From: Acidobacteria bacterium RIFCSPLOWO2_12_FULL_66_21
Lineage (GTDB): Bacteria > Acidobacteriota > Vicinamibacteria > Vicinamibacterales > 2-12-FULL-66-21
NCBI GenBank assembly: GCA_001767455.1
Contig: MELC01000078.1
Location: forward strand, 1-64,000
Reading direction: 5' to 3'
Length of the DNA: 64,000 nucleotides
The notes under the pieces were generated by a model. The model made no database searches. It was given only the letters and a program-made list of their open reading frames with translations, and was not told the origin of the DNA. Shown here piece after piece: positions 36,068 to 44,083 of the stretch; the first letter of the stretch is position 1, and each line of letters opens with the position of its first letter. Position numbers and translations under genes: made by a program.

Positions 36068-37051
36068 CTAAATGGCGTAGACGCGCGGCCGGTACAGCGC
36101 CTCGTTCTGCCGCATCCAGTCGACGGTCAAGCGCAGGCCGTCGTCAAAGGAGACGGCCGGCCGCCAGCCGAGAACCTGTTCCGCCAGTGCCCGCGACGCC
36201 ACGAGTCGTTCTACCTCGCTTGATGGCGGCCGCAGCCGTGTCTCATCTCGCTCGATTCGCACGGGCCGCTTCACGATCTGTTGAATAGCCCCGGCGAGCT
36301 GTTCGATCGTCACCTCCTCGCCCGTCCCGATATTGCAGGTCACGCCTACCGCGGCAGCGGACGTGCCTGCGAGGAGGAACCCATCGACCGTATTGGAGAC
36401 GTAGTTGAAGTCGCGGCTGACGTGGGTGTTGCCCAAGAGGATCGTGTCGCTTCTGAGCGCCTGCGCGATCATGGTCGGAATGACCGCACGCGCAGACTGG
36501 CGAGGCCCAAACGTATTGAAGGGGCGAATCGTCACCACGGGCAGGCCGAACGAGAGATGAAACGCTTCGGCGAGCTTGTCCGCGCCGATCTTCGAGGCCG
36601 AGTACGGTGACTGGCCTTTCAAGGGATGCGCTTCATCAATCGGCACGTACTGCGCGGTGCCGTACACCTCGCTGGTCGACGTATGGACGACGCGGCTGAC
36701 ACCCCAATCGCGGCACGCCTGCAGGACGTTCATCGTGCCTTCGATGTTCACACGGACGTACGACAGGGGCGCGCGGTACGAATACGGGATCCCGATGAGC
36801 GCGGCGAGATGGAAGACCACGTCCACCCCTCGCACGGCCTGCCTCACGCACTCGGCATCGCCGACGTCGCCGCTCACGATCTCGACGTCGTCGCGGACGG
36901 CCGAGCGATCGAGCCACCCGGCGCCGCCGTCGCCGCGATAGTGGACGAACGCCTTGGTCGTCGCGCCGGATGCGACGAGCCGTTCCACGAGGTGACTGCC
37001 GATGAAGCCGCCCGCACCTGTCACGAGCACCCGCCGACGGGCCCAGCTCAC
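36068..37051 (-). CDS. legB: LegB-type NDP-GlcNAc 4,6-dehydratase
   Basis: Extended SDR, 327 residues: VLVTGAGGFIGSHLVERLV loop, HLAALIGIPYSYRAPLSYV (the LegB-typical GIPYSY stretch), STSEVYGTAQYVPIDE, and YSASKIGAD (Tyr/Lys). LegB converts GDP- or UDP-GlcNAc to the 4-keto-6-deoxy intermediate. The GTG start at 37051 overlaps the PtmE-like stop by 4 bp (GTGA); the longer upstream frame is antisense-type low-complexity sequence. Confidence 0.94.
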   Translation of the reverse strand: MSWARRRVLVTGAGGFIGSHLVERLVASGATTKAFVHYRGDGGAGWLDRSAVRDDVEIVSGDVGDAECVRQAVRGVDVVFHLAALIGIPYSYRAPLSYVRVNIEGTMNVLQACRDWGVSRVVHTSTSEVYGTAQYVPIDEAHPLKGQSPYSASKIGADKLAEAFHLSFGLPVVTIRPFNTFGPRQSARAVIPTMIAQALRSDTILLGNTHVSRDFNYVSNTVDGFLLAGTSAAAVGVTCNIGTGEEVTIEQLAGAIQQIVKRPVRIERDETRLRPPSSEVERLVASRALAEQVLGWRPAVSFDDGLRLTVDWMRQNEALYRPRVYAI

Positions 37052-38127
37052 TTCGACACGCTCCCGTCCGCCGCATACTGCTGCGCGAGGTCGTAATCCT
37101 GCCGCTGGCCGATGTCCAGCCAGTACTCGCGGATCGGGAACCCGCAGACATTGCAGCCAGCGTCCATCACCTTCTGGACGAGATCGGTCATGTCGAACCG
37201 CGTGCCGTTCGGGATGTACTGATACACGATCGGTTCGAGCAGATAAATCCCCGCGTTCACAAAGAGGTTGAAGACCGGTTTCTCGCGGAGCGCCTCGATT
37301 CGGGCGCCCGAGCATTCGACCACGCCGTACCGCACCTCGACATCGTACTGCCGCAGGGCCATCGTCAGATCCGCCCGGTGCTCGCGGTGAAAGCTGACCA
37401 TCGCGCCGAAATCCACGTGCGTGAGAATGTCTCCGTTGATGACCAGCACCGTATCCTTGGGCGTCTCGACCAGGCCGAGCGCGCCGGCCGTGCCGAGCGG
37501 GCGGTCCTCCGTGACGTAGGACAGATCCACGCCGAACCGTGCGCCGTCGCCGAAGTGGTTCGAGATCTGATCGGCCTTGTAGTTCAGGCTGACGTTGACG
37601 CGCCGGATCCCGGCCTCCCTCAAGCGCGAAATCAGAATCTCCATCAGCGGCCGGTCGCCGATGGGCAGCATGGGCTTCGGCATGTCCTGCGTCAGCGGCA
37701 TCAGGCGGGCGCCCGCGCCGCCGGCCATGACGAAGGCCTGCAAGCCGGCCGCGGCGTGCGGCAGGAAGTCCTCCTGCGTCACCAGACCGACCGGCCGGCC
37801 CTGATCGTCGATCAGCGGCAGGTGCGTCACGCGATGGCTCTGAATGAGCTGAAAGCAGACTTGCGGGTCGGTGCCTTCCGGCGCGGTGATCGGGCGCTCG
37901 AATTCGGTTCCCGCCTTCCGCAGCAGGAGGTCGCGGACGGGCGTGTCCATCTTGGTCTTGGCCAGGATGGCCCGGCGGACGTCGCCGTCCGTAATCGTCC
38001 CGACGAGCCGGCGTCCGGCGTCGATCACGAGGACGATGCCACGCCGTCCCTCGTCCATGCGCGCGATGGCGCGCTCGAGGGAGTACGTGTCGTCGACGCA
38101 CATCTGGTCGATCTGCACTTGCGTCAT
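37048..38127 (-). CDS. ptmE: PtmE-like nucleotidyltransferase with CBS pair
   Basis: A 359-residue fusion of two CBS domains (about 1-120; VGTITDGDVRRAIL and VGLVTQEDFLPH) and a sugar-1-phosphate nucleotidyltransferase (AFVMAGGAGARLMPLTQDMP, KPMLPIGDRPLM, NGDILTHVDF). This architecture is that of Campylobacter PtmE, which makes a GDP-glucosamine-type donor for legionaminic acid. The CBS pair suggests nucleotide-dependent control. The ATG at 38127 follows LegH by 28 bp; an ATG 12 codons upstream overlaps LegH. Confidence 0.92.
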   Translation of the reverse strand: MTQVQIDQMCVDDTYSLERAIARMDEGRRGIVLVIDAGRRLVGTITDGDVRRAILAKTKMDTPVRDLLLRKAGTEFERPITAPEGTDPQVCFQLIQSHRVTHLPLIDDQGRPVGLVTQEDFLPHAAAGLQAFVMAGGAGARLMPLTQDMPKPMLPIGDRPLMEILISRLREAGIRRVNVSLNYKADQISNHFGDGARFGVDLSYVTEDRPLGTAGALGLVETPKDTVLVINGDILTHVDFGAMVSFHREHRADLTMALRQYDVEVRYGVVECSGARIEALREKPVFNLFVNAGIYLLEPIVYQYIPNGTRFDMTDLVQKVMDAGCNVCGFPIREYWLDIGQRQDYDLAQQYAADGSVSK

Positions 38128-38155
38128 TCGAGCACCCTGATGGTCCTGTGTTCGC

Positions 38156-38827
38156 TTATCCATTCCGGCGCACGCCCAACGTCCGCGCTGGAACGCCGAC
38201 AACGACCGCGTGCGGCTCGACGTTCGAGACAACCGCCGCCCCCGCGCCGACAATCGCCGCCTCGCCAATGGTGATGCACTGCCTGATCGTCGATCCGGCC
38301 CCAACGTGCGCGGCCGCACCCACACGCACGGTGCTGGCGAGCCTCGCGCCGGTCGCGATGTGCGCGTGATCGCCGACCACGCAGTCGTGCTCGACGATCG
38401 CGCCGGTGTTGATAATCACGTTGCGTCCGATCACGGCGCCGGCGTTCACGATGGCGCCGGGAAATACCACTGATCCGGCGCCGATCTCGCAATAGGCCGA
38501 ACACGTGGCGCTCGGATGCCGCGCCGTCAACGGCACCAAGCGAAAGGAGAGGGCGAGCTCGAACAGGCGCCTGCGGGGGGTGTTGTCGCCGGTTCCACCC
38601 ACGCCGATCACGAAGGCGGACGCCCCCTCGTCGGCGATCGCCTGAAGGAGGTCGTCACCACCCCGCACGCGGACGCCAAGCACGTCACTGCCCCAGAGCA
38701 GCGAATCCGAATCGAGGATCGCCCACGGTTCCGCCGTGCCGCTGACGCGCAGCACGTCAATCAGCACGCGCGCGTGGCCCCCGCCGCCCAGAATCACGCA
38801 CCGCCGCGGACGCTGTTCAGCCACCAA
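38156..38827 (-). CDS. legH: LegH/NeuD-type sugar O/N-acetyltransferase
   Basis: A 223-residue acetyltransferase. The N-terminal sugar-nucleotide-binding Rossmann part has CVILGGGGHARVLIDVL, and the C-terminal left-handed beta-helix has SVVFPGAIVNAGAVIG, NTGAIVEHDCVVGDHAHI (catalytic His) and VGVPARTLG. This is the NeuD/PglD/LegH family; its place before PtmE-LegB-LegC points to N-acetylation of UDP-4-amino-sugar in the legionaminate route. A decayed NeuD-like N-terminus is present at 46205-46345. Confidence 0.91.
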   Translation of the reverse strand: MVAEQRPRRCVILGGGGHARVLIDVLRVSGTAEPWAILDSDSLLWGSDVLGVRVRGGDDLLQAIADEGASAFVIGVGGTGDNTPRRRLFELALSFRLVPLTARHPSATCSAYCEIGAGSVVFPGAIVNAGAVIGRNVIINTGAIVEHDCVVGDHAHIATGARLASTVRVGAAAHVGAGSTIRQCITIGEAAIVGAGAAVVSNVEPHAVVVGVPARTLGVRRNG

Positions 38828-38830
38828 CGA

Positions 38831-39121
38831 TCACGCATCCAGCGCGTGCACCGCGCCCTCCGCCAATCCCTTCATGTCCGGCTGTCGCAGCGCGATCAAA
38901 TCCTCCGGCCCGACGGAAATGTCGTGGGCCGCGACCAGGCTCTTCCGTTCGACCGCCGCGATCTCGAGCTCGACGGCCGCCGGCTGTTTCTCGCCGCTGC
39001 CCCGGGCCGCCTTCACCGCGCGAATGCCTTCGACCAGCGCCTTCAGCTCGGCCGCGCCGGATGTCACCAGCTGGGCGGTGGAGAGGGCGTAGCACTTCAC
39101 GGCGTCGGCGCCGGCCTGCCT
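38831..39121 (-). pseudogene. LegI/NeuB synthase remnant (internally deleted)
   Basis: The frame reads RQAGADAVK, matching the N-terminal AEAGADAVKFQTF of nonulosonate synthases, and then after only a few residues joins a C-terminal-type stretch: LKALVEGIRAVKAARGSGEK then AVERKSLVAAHDI. The barrel core of some 200 residues is missing, and the following SAF-like tail is truncated (LIALRQPDMKGLA). It is in frame, and a GTG at 39100 overlaps the upstream gene's stop, so a peptide of 89 residues could be made, but it cannot be a synthase. The intact homolog is at 47543. Confidence 0.82.
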
Positions 39122-40260
39122 GTTTGGGCTGACGAAACACCCGGGCCGAGGGCGGGCGACTCAAACGAACGCGGGTATGGATCGGTCGAGTCGCCGTTCA
39201 AGTACTGCGCCTCGTATTCGGCGGACAGGGCATCGAGCATCGCCATCCCGGCATCGCTCGCATGCTGTGCCGCAAACTCCCGGCGGATGGCGAACTCGTC
39301 CGCCTCGGTCTTGCCTTTGGGCGGCTGCCAGCCAGATTCCCGGTAGATCTTCAGGCCGATCCCTTCCGCGTACATCTTTCGAGGGACGTTCTGCTTCCGC
39401 AGCTCCCGGCTCGTCCGCTTCGTGACGGTCGTACCGAGCAAGGTCTCGACCTGGTGGAGGTACGGCCACGGATCCAGCACGAAGCGCTCGAACGGGATCG
39501 TGACGATCTGCGATCGGCACGACTCGGGGAGCGCGTTCAGGTTCTCCACGACCCGGCGATGGTGCTTGCGAATCATGAGGATCACTCGGTCCATGAGCCC
39601 GGCCCGAACGTATTCCTCTTCCATACCGTACGCCCACCAGGGCAGCATCTGTCCGTCGCCCTGGAAACAGACGGCGAAATCGCGCCGATCGGCGCCCCAG
39701 CGAGGCATGTACATGAACTGCTGCTTGATCATGTACAGGGGATGCCGGACGATTTCGATGAAGCGCGCCCGCGGACCCAGCGCCTCGAACACCACGCGTC
39801 CGCCTTTACCCAGCAGGAAGTGGGTGAACAGGTTCAGGATCGGTCGGTCCCGATCGATGCGGTCCATCACCCTCGCGTCCCCGCCGCGCACGAGCCGGCT
39901 CAGGTGCTCGAGCACGTTGGCGTTCGACCAGACGCCGGAGAGATCGTCGAAGCGCAGGTTGGCTTCGCGCCCCATGACGCCGTTGTACAGCTGCAGATCC
40001 GTCACCATGCGGATTAGCACGTGCGCCGCGTCGTCGGGAATGCGATCGAGCGTGTGCAGCTCGCACACGAATTCGACGATGTACGACGGTTGCATGAGCT
40101 CGAGGCGGTCGAACGTGCCGACGATCGGCGAGAACAGCGTCTTGCCGCAGCCCGGCAGGCCGTCTACGAAGGCGATCGTCTCCGCGATGTGCGGCTTGCG
40201 CACACCGGGCGGGCCGCCCGCCTGAAAGCTGTCGTTCCTACCAAGCACTCCACCCTCCAT
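39097..40260 (-). CDS. P-loop NTPase, sulfotransferase-like, glycan-associated
   Basis: A 387-residue protein with a genuine Walker A near the N-terminus (FVDGLPGCGKT, about residues 31-41) rather than the usual PAPS loop of sulfotransferases. RFIEIVRHPLYMIKQQF and IVTIPFERFVLDPWPYLHQV resemble the PAPS-binding strand and C-terminal helix of sulfotransferase-fold proteins. Function is unknown; a sugar kinase or sulfotransferase-like role is inference. The ATG at 40260 lies inside the stump of an SDR gene. Its 3' end overlaps the LegI remnant. A frameshifted paralog sits at 50524. Confidence 0.72.
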   Translation of the reverse strand: MEGGVLGRNDSFQAGGPPGVRKPHIAETIAFVDGLPGCGKTLFSPIVGTFDRLELMQPSYIVEFVCELHTLDRIPDDAAHVLIRMVTDLQLYNGVMGREANLRFDDLSGVWSNANVLEHLSRLVRGGDARVMDRIDRDRPILNLFTHFLLGKGGRVVFEALGPRARFIEIVRHPLYMIKQQFMYMPRWGADRRDFAVCFQGDGQMLPWWAYGMEEEYVRAGLMDRVILMIRKHHRRVVENLNALPESCRSQIVTIPFERFVLDPWPYLHQVETLLGTTVTKRTSRELRKQNVPRKMYAEGIGLKIYRESGWQPPKGKTEADEFAIRREFAAQHASDAGMAMLDALSAEYEAQYLNGDSTDPYPRSFESPALGPGVSSAQTGRPAPTP

Positions 40261-40417
40261 CAACGAGGAGATTCTGGCCGCTCATGTATGCCGACAGATC
40301 GCCCGACAAATACGCGACGGCGCCCTTCAAATTCTCTCCGGTGCCGATCCGCCCGAGCGGCGTCTGCATCTCGTACTGCTTCACGAACGAGCGCGGTTGA
40401 CGCCGCGCAATCCCGCC
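40238..40417 (-). pseudogene. PtmA-like SDR 3' remnant
   Basis: The C-terminal 58 residues of an SDR are left: GGIARRQPRSFVKQYEMQTP then KGAVAYLSGDLSAYMSGQNL and VDGGWSAW. They align with the end of the intact SDR at 48589 (GGIWRNQPDAFHQRYV...YVTGQNLVVDGGWTAW). The 5' two-thirds, including cofactor loop and YxxxK, are gone; the sequence upstream belongs to a different gene stump. Confidence 0.88.
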
Positions 40418-40565
40418 CACCAGGTGAAACGGCGCGTCTGCTTCTCGCGGCCCCGTTCGCACGCCAGGGCGATCGTCTTCGTGCGTCCGGCCAGCGCGCG
40501 CGTGCGCGCCTGCAGCCGGTCGCCTTCCCGCCGCGGGCGGGGATCACACAGGGGACGTCGCACAT
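40418..40565 (-). pseudogene. LegF-like CMP-sugar synthetase 5' remnant
   Basis: An ATG at 40565, overlapping the Gfo/Idh stop, opens MCDVPCVIPARGGKA, the start of a CMP-nonulosonate synthetase (compare LAVVPARGGSKG at 49392). The match then continues in another frame as TRALAGRTKTIALACERGR, like RPLAGIPLVAHSLLLAR. The gene is therefore frameshifted and then truncated at the junction with the SDR stump. The overlap with the Gfo/Idh gene mirrors the Gfo/Idh-LegF junction at 50135. Confidence 0.78.
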
Positions 40566-41572
40566 GGGGAGACGTGTCGAATGAGCTGGTCGCGCCCGGT
40601 GGCAGAGGATTCGCGAGCGGCATCGCAGACGGCCAGCGCGCGCAGGCCGTCAGTGCCGGTGGCCAGGCGGTCGTCAGCGTGACCGCCGCACGCCGCGATG
40701 AACGCGATGGCTTGTGCTGCGACCATCGCGTCGCGACACTGCGAGGCTTGTGTCGTCTCGAGCGTTCCGTCGGCAGAGGTCATCGCCACGGAACCCGCGA
40801 CGGCATCCCACTCCAGCGTCCCGTTGGCACCAGACGCGCGCAGGCGACGCCTCGTGGGCACGGTAAGGTAATCGAGCCTGATCGAAACCGTCGGTCCGAA
40901 GGGCGCGTCCCAGAACAGATCGGCGGCCTCTTCAGAGGCGATGCCGAGGTGGCCGTGATTGCGGAGTTTCGCCGAGACGGACAGGGGCCAGCCGAACAGC
41001 CAGCCCGCGTAGTCCACCTCGTGAATCAGATCCCTCAGCACCCCGCCTTCGTCGGCTCTGGCGGAGTAGGACACACGGAAATTCCGGTCAGGGCGCCATG
41101 CCGGAAGGTACGATTGCGCTTCGATGCGCACATCGTGAACGGAACCGAGTTCGGGCAGCCGCGCCCGAAAGAGGTTCAGCGCCTCAGCGAAACGCAGCGT
41201 GCATCCGACGTAGCACCCGCGGCCGGCATCCGCCGCGGCGCGGACCAGCACGGCGGCTTCGGCTGCGTGCCGGGCGAGCGGCTTCTCGACGAGCACGTGC
41301 AGGCCCTGCCGCACGGCTTCGAGTCCGTCTTGGACGTGCCGGCTGGTGTCCGACGCGACAATGCAGAAGGCGGCCCCGCGCCGAGCCGCCTCCGCGATGG
41401 ACGGCGCGGTGGCATGTCCCGCCGCGGAGAGCACCGTCAGACGCTCCAGACGGCTCGGGATCGCGATCACGTTGACCGCGCCGGCCGCCCCAAGCGCCCG
41501 CAGGTGGCGCAGACCCATACTGCCAGTCCCCACGACCGCGACGATCGGCCCGTTCGAGTGCGGATGCGCCAC
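40544..41572 (-). CDS. Gfo/Idh/MocA-family oxidoreductase of the nonulosonate set
   Basis: A 342-residue oxidoreductase: VAVVGTGSMGLRHLRAL loop, HVLVEKPLARHAAEA (EKP motif), and EGGVLRDLIHEVDYAGWLFG with the family His. The C-terminal DDRLATGTDGLRALAVCDAA matches the stump at 50135. PtmF-type oxidoreductases sit in Campylobacter legionaminate loci and are thought to help supply the aminosugar precursor; that assignment is by context. It lies 6 bp after the methyltransferase upstream. Confidence 0.88.
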   Translation of the reverse strand: MAHPHSNGPIVAVVGTGSMGLRHLRALGAAGAVNVIAIPSRLERLTVLSAAGHATAPSIAEAARRGAAFCIVASDTSRHVQDGLEAVRQGLHVLVEKPLARHAAEAAVLVRAAADAGRGCYVGCTLRFAEALNLFRARLPELGSVHDVRIEAQSYLPAWRPDRNFRVSYSARADEGGVLRDLIHEVDYAGWLFGWPLSVSAKLRNHGHLGIASEEAADLFWDAPFGPTVSIRLDYLTVPTRRRLRASGANGTLEWDAVAGSVAMTSADGTLETTQASQCRDAMVAAQAIAFIAACGGHADDRLATGTDGLRALAVCDAARESSATGRDQLIRHVSPCATSPV

Positions 41573-41578
41573 CAGGAT

Positions 41579-42781
41579 CTACGATCGTTTGTAACAGACG
41601 TAGTCCATGTGCCGGTTGCCGACGGCGCCACGGAACAGGTGCGTCGTGCCGGCAATGTACGTGCGCACCTCGTCGAGATTGCCGGACTCCACACGATCGA
41701 GGAGCGCCTTGGCCTCGGCCATCAGCGCCGTCATGCGCGTGACGAGATGCTCGGTGAGATCCAGATGCTTCCAGGCGTCGACGTAGTCGTCGATCTTCTG
41801 CTTCAGGGCGCCGGTCTGGATGTCCGACTCGACGTTGCAGTTCGAGACGTATTGCGCGAGCCTGAACTGCGTCTCGGCAAACGCGGTCAGCGGCCGGAGG
41901 ATCTTCGGCACTTCTTCGCTGTCGCTCGCATTCTGCATCATCCAGACCGCTTCGCTCAGGACGCCGATGTCCTTGAACGACTGCGGCTCGAATTTCGGCA
42001 TGTGGTGCATCGAATCGCCCATCACCGGCAGCAGGAAGCCCGGGGTCGAGGAGTAGAGGACCAGCTCGTTGTTGTCGAACCAGCGCAGCACTTCGGCGAC
42101 CGACGGATCGTTCTGGCTTTGCACGACCCACCGGTCGAAGATGATCGCACGACGCGTCCGGTTGACGAACTTCTGGCTGCGATCGATGTCGTCCTTGAAG
42201 AGCAGCTCCGAGACGTCCACCATCTTGTCCCACGTCTTCGCGAATTTGTAGATGACGTAGCGCTGCAGCATGTTCTGGAAGCCGCCCGCCTTGTTCGGGT
42301 CGCCGAAGATCAGGTAACCGCCCGGCTTCAGGAACGACGCGATCTTCGAGAAGGCGCCCTCCTTGTCGGCAGTGTGACTCAGGACGCCCCGGCAGTGCAC
42401 GATGTCGTATCGGTCCGCGCTCTGATAGTCGAAGATCGACGAGAGGAAGAACCGGTGCTCGTCGAAGTTGGCGGTGTACTTCCGAAACACGTCCTTCGAA
42501 ATCGCCTGCGCCGAGTCGTTCATCTCGACGAGGGTGCATGTCGCGCCCCAGCTCGCCAGGTAGACCGTGTTCTCCCCCGTTCCGGCGCCGAAGTCGATCA
42601 GCGCGCGGCCGTTGAACATCTGCGGCGGGAACTTCAGCAGGTCCCGATATAGATAGGCCGCGTTCGCCTTGTAGACTTCGTACTCCTTTTCCGTCTTGTC
42701 CGAGAAGTACCTCGACGGAATCTCCGCCTTGAACGTTTCGAGCACGGACTGCTCGACTTGCTTGACCTTGCCGCTGCTCAT
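41579..42781 (-). CDS. SAM-dependent methyltransferase with long C-terminal region
   Basis: A 400-residue class I methyltransferase: ALIDFGAGTGENTVYL (motif I, about residues 59-74), LVEMNDSAQ (acidic post-I), YDIVHCRGVLSHTADKEGAF (motif II/III), then LKPGGYLIFGDPN. The extra 200 C-terminal residues are alpha-helical and unassigned. The ATG at 42781 has GGAG six bases upstream, which fixes the start. It heads the copy A nonulosonate run and may methylate the nonulosonate or a partner sugar. Confidence 0.87.
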   Translation of the reverse strand: MSSGKVKQVEQSVLETFKAEIPSRYFSDKTEKEYEVYKANAAYLYRDLLKFPPQMFNGRALIDFGAGTGENTVYLASWGATCTLVEMNDSAQAISKDVFRKYTANFDEHRFFLSSIFDYQSADRYDIVHCRGVLSHTADKEGAFSKIASFLKPGGYLIFGDPNKAGGFQNMLQRYVIYKFAKTWDKMVDVSELLFKDDIDRSQKFVNRTRRAIIFDRWVVQSQNDPSVAEVLRWFDNNELVLYSSTPGFLLPVMGDSMHHMPKFEPQSFKDIGVLSEAVWMMQNASDSEEVPKILRPLTAFAETQFRLAQYVSNCNVESDIQTGALKQKIDDYVDAWKHLDLTEHLVTRMTALMAEAKALLDRVESGNLDEVRTYIAGTTHLFRGAVGNRHMDYVCYKRS

Positions 42782-42845
42782 CTTTCGCTCCAATGCCTCA
42801 CGTGTGTATGCCTTCGAACCCTGCTCTCGAGTTGCCGAAGCGTCG

Positions 42846-42965
42846 TTATGCGGAGTCGTGGAGCCGAGCGCCAATCCCGCCATTCACGCAGATACCGCTG
42901 CCCGTCATGAAGCTCGCGGGCTCGCTGGCGAGAATGGCGATGCCGTCCGCGATCTCACCTCGAAC
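42846..42965 (-). pseudogene. SDR 3' remnant
   Basis: Thirty-nine C-terminal residues of an SDR with stop: VRGEIADGIAILASEPASFM then TGSGICVNGGIGARLHDSA. It is closely related to the stump at 45552 ([20 protein letters not shown]...[11 protein letters not shown]), so both derive from paralogous SDRs. The rest of the gene is absent; the upstream sequence abruptly becomes a glycosyltransferase start. Confidence 0.85.
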
Positions 42966-42967
42966 AA

Positions 42968-43063
42968 CTACTCGGTCTGTCGGTAAATACCGTCCAGCAA
43001 CCGCCACAGCGCGGCGGCGTCGTTCAAGCGTCTGATGACGATCGCCGCGCGAGGGTGGCTCAT
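42968..43063 (-). pseudogene. Glycosyltransferase family 2 5' remnant
   Basis: An ATG frame of 31 residues, MSHPRAAIVIRRLNDAAALW then RLLDGIYRQTE and TAG. It looks like the nucleotide-binding start of a GT2 enzyme (ASVVIRTLNE...LL..I..Q). It ends exactly where the SDR stump begins, so the two pieces mark a deletion joint. The rest of this 42782-43085 gap holds no gene. Confidence 0.62.
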
Positions 43064-43085
43064 GCCGGGCATAGCCGCACGTCCG

Positions 43086-44081
43086 TCACATCACCCTCGA
43101 TGAAGCCGCTTCCTGAGCGGCCAGCAGGGCCAGTAGGTTCGTCGCATCTTCACGCGCCAGTTCCAGCGGTCCCGGGTTCACCGTCTGGTGTGCCGGTGGC
43201 GTGACGTTGGACCGGAACCCGCACCTGACGCCGAGTTCGCGCAGAACGGCCAGCGCGTCGGCGTTGTAGGAATTGATTGGGTGAGACATGCACGCAGGCG
43301 TCGTGCCGGTGACGGACTGGATGTGCCGGAGATTACGCTGGTACTCCTCGCGTTGCCGGGCCCGCGACAGGCGCGCCATCTCGTAGGGGTGACTGTAGGA
43401 GTGGAGCCCGACGTAATGGCCCGCGCCCGATAAGGCCGCGAGATCGGCACTCGCCAGCCACAGCCGCTGCGCGAGGTCGTCGATTGTGAAGCCGCGCTCC
43501 GAGACGATGGCGTCCATGAGGCTTTCGAACGCCGCGGCATTCTCCGGCTGATTTCTCAAGAAGCGGTATTCCGCGTCCTTCGCCGTGTAGAACGGGTGCG
43601 CCGCGCGAACGCGGGCCTCATAGGCTGCGAACGCCGGCGAACGCAGCTGCTCCTGAAAACCAGGCGGACAGCGTTGCAGGAATTCTTCGATCAGGCCCGG
43701 CATGCCGCCGCAGGCCCCGGCGACGAAACTGTACACCTCGCTCTTGACAGGAATGCCGTCCGAGACGCAGGAGTAGACGAACCAGAAGGCCTGCAGCCCG
43801 AACCGCTCGAGGACCGGCAATGCATGATCCGCCTGCGATCGCAGGCCATCGTCGAACGTCACACACCGATGCTGCGGTTCGAGCGTGCCCTCTTGCAGCC
43901 GCGACATCCAGTCGCGCGGCGACAGGATGTTCTCGATGCCTACGAACAGGAGGATCGCCTCGAACTGGGCCGGCGACAGCGCGCCCTGCCACGCGCTGGC
44001 CGTGTCCGATGCGTGGAATCGATGGAACATCACGCCGTGCGGGAAGTCACGGCGATATCCACCGGCCCGTGCCTGCCGCAT
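43086..44081 (-). CDS. Polysaccharide deacetylase (NodB-type, CE4)
   Basis: A 331-residue carbohydrate esterase 4 protein. The metal and catalytic motif is CVTFDDGLRSQ (TFDDG) and the second motif is VGLHSYSHPYEMA (HSxxH). There is no signal peptide, so it acts in the cytoplasm, perhaps removing an N-acetyl or formyl group from a nucleotide or lipid-linked sugar. That would expose the amine the adjacent amidinotransferase could modify (inference). The ATG at 44081 lies 2 bp after the amidinotransferase stop. Confidence 0.87.
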   Translation of the reverse strand: MRQARAGGYRRDFPHGVMFHRFHASDTASAWQGALSPAQFEAILLFVGIENILSPRDWMSRLQEGTLEPQHRCVTFDDGLRSQADHALPVLERFGLQAFWFVYSCVSDGIPVKSEVYSFVAGACGGMPGLIEEFLQRCPPGFQEQLRSPAFAAYEARVRAAHPFYTAKDAEYRFLRNQPENAAAFESLMDAIVSERGFTIDDLAQRLWLASADLAALSGAGHYVGLHSYSHPYEMARLSRARQREEYQRNLRHIQSVTGTTPACMSHPINSYNADALAVLRELGVRCGFRSNVTPPAHQTVNPGPLELAREDATNLLALLAAQEAASSRVM

Positions 44082-44083
44082 CG

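Noticed and set aside
40397-42652. A 751-codon plus-strand open frame
   Set aside because: It is fully antisense to the Gfo/Idh and methyltransferase genes and has shadow-type composition (Arg, Ala, Val, His); typical of high-GC DNA.
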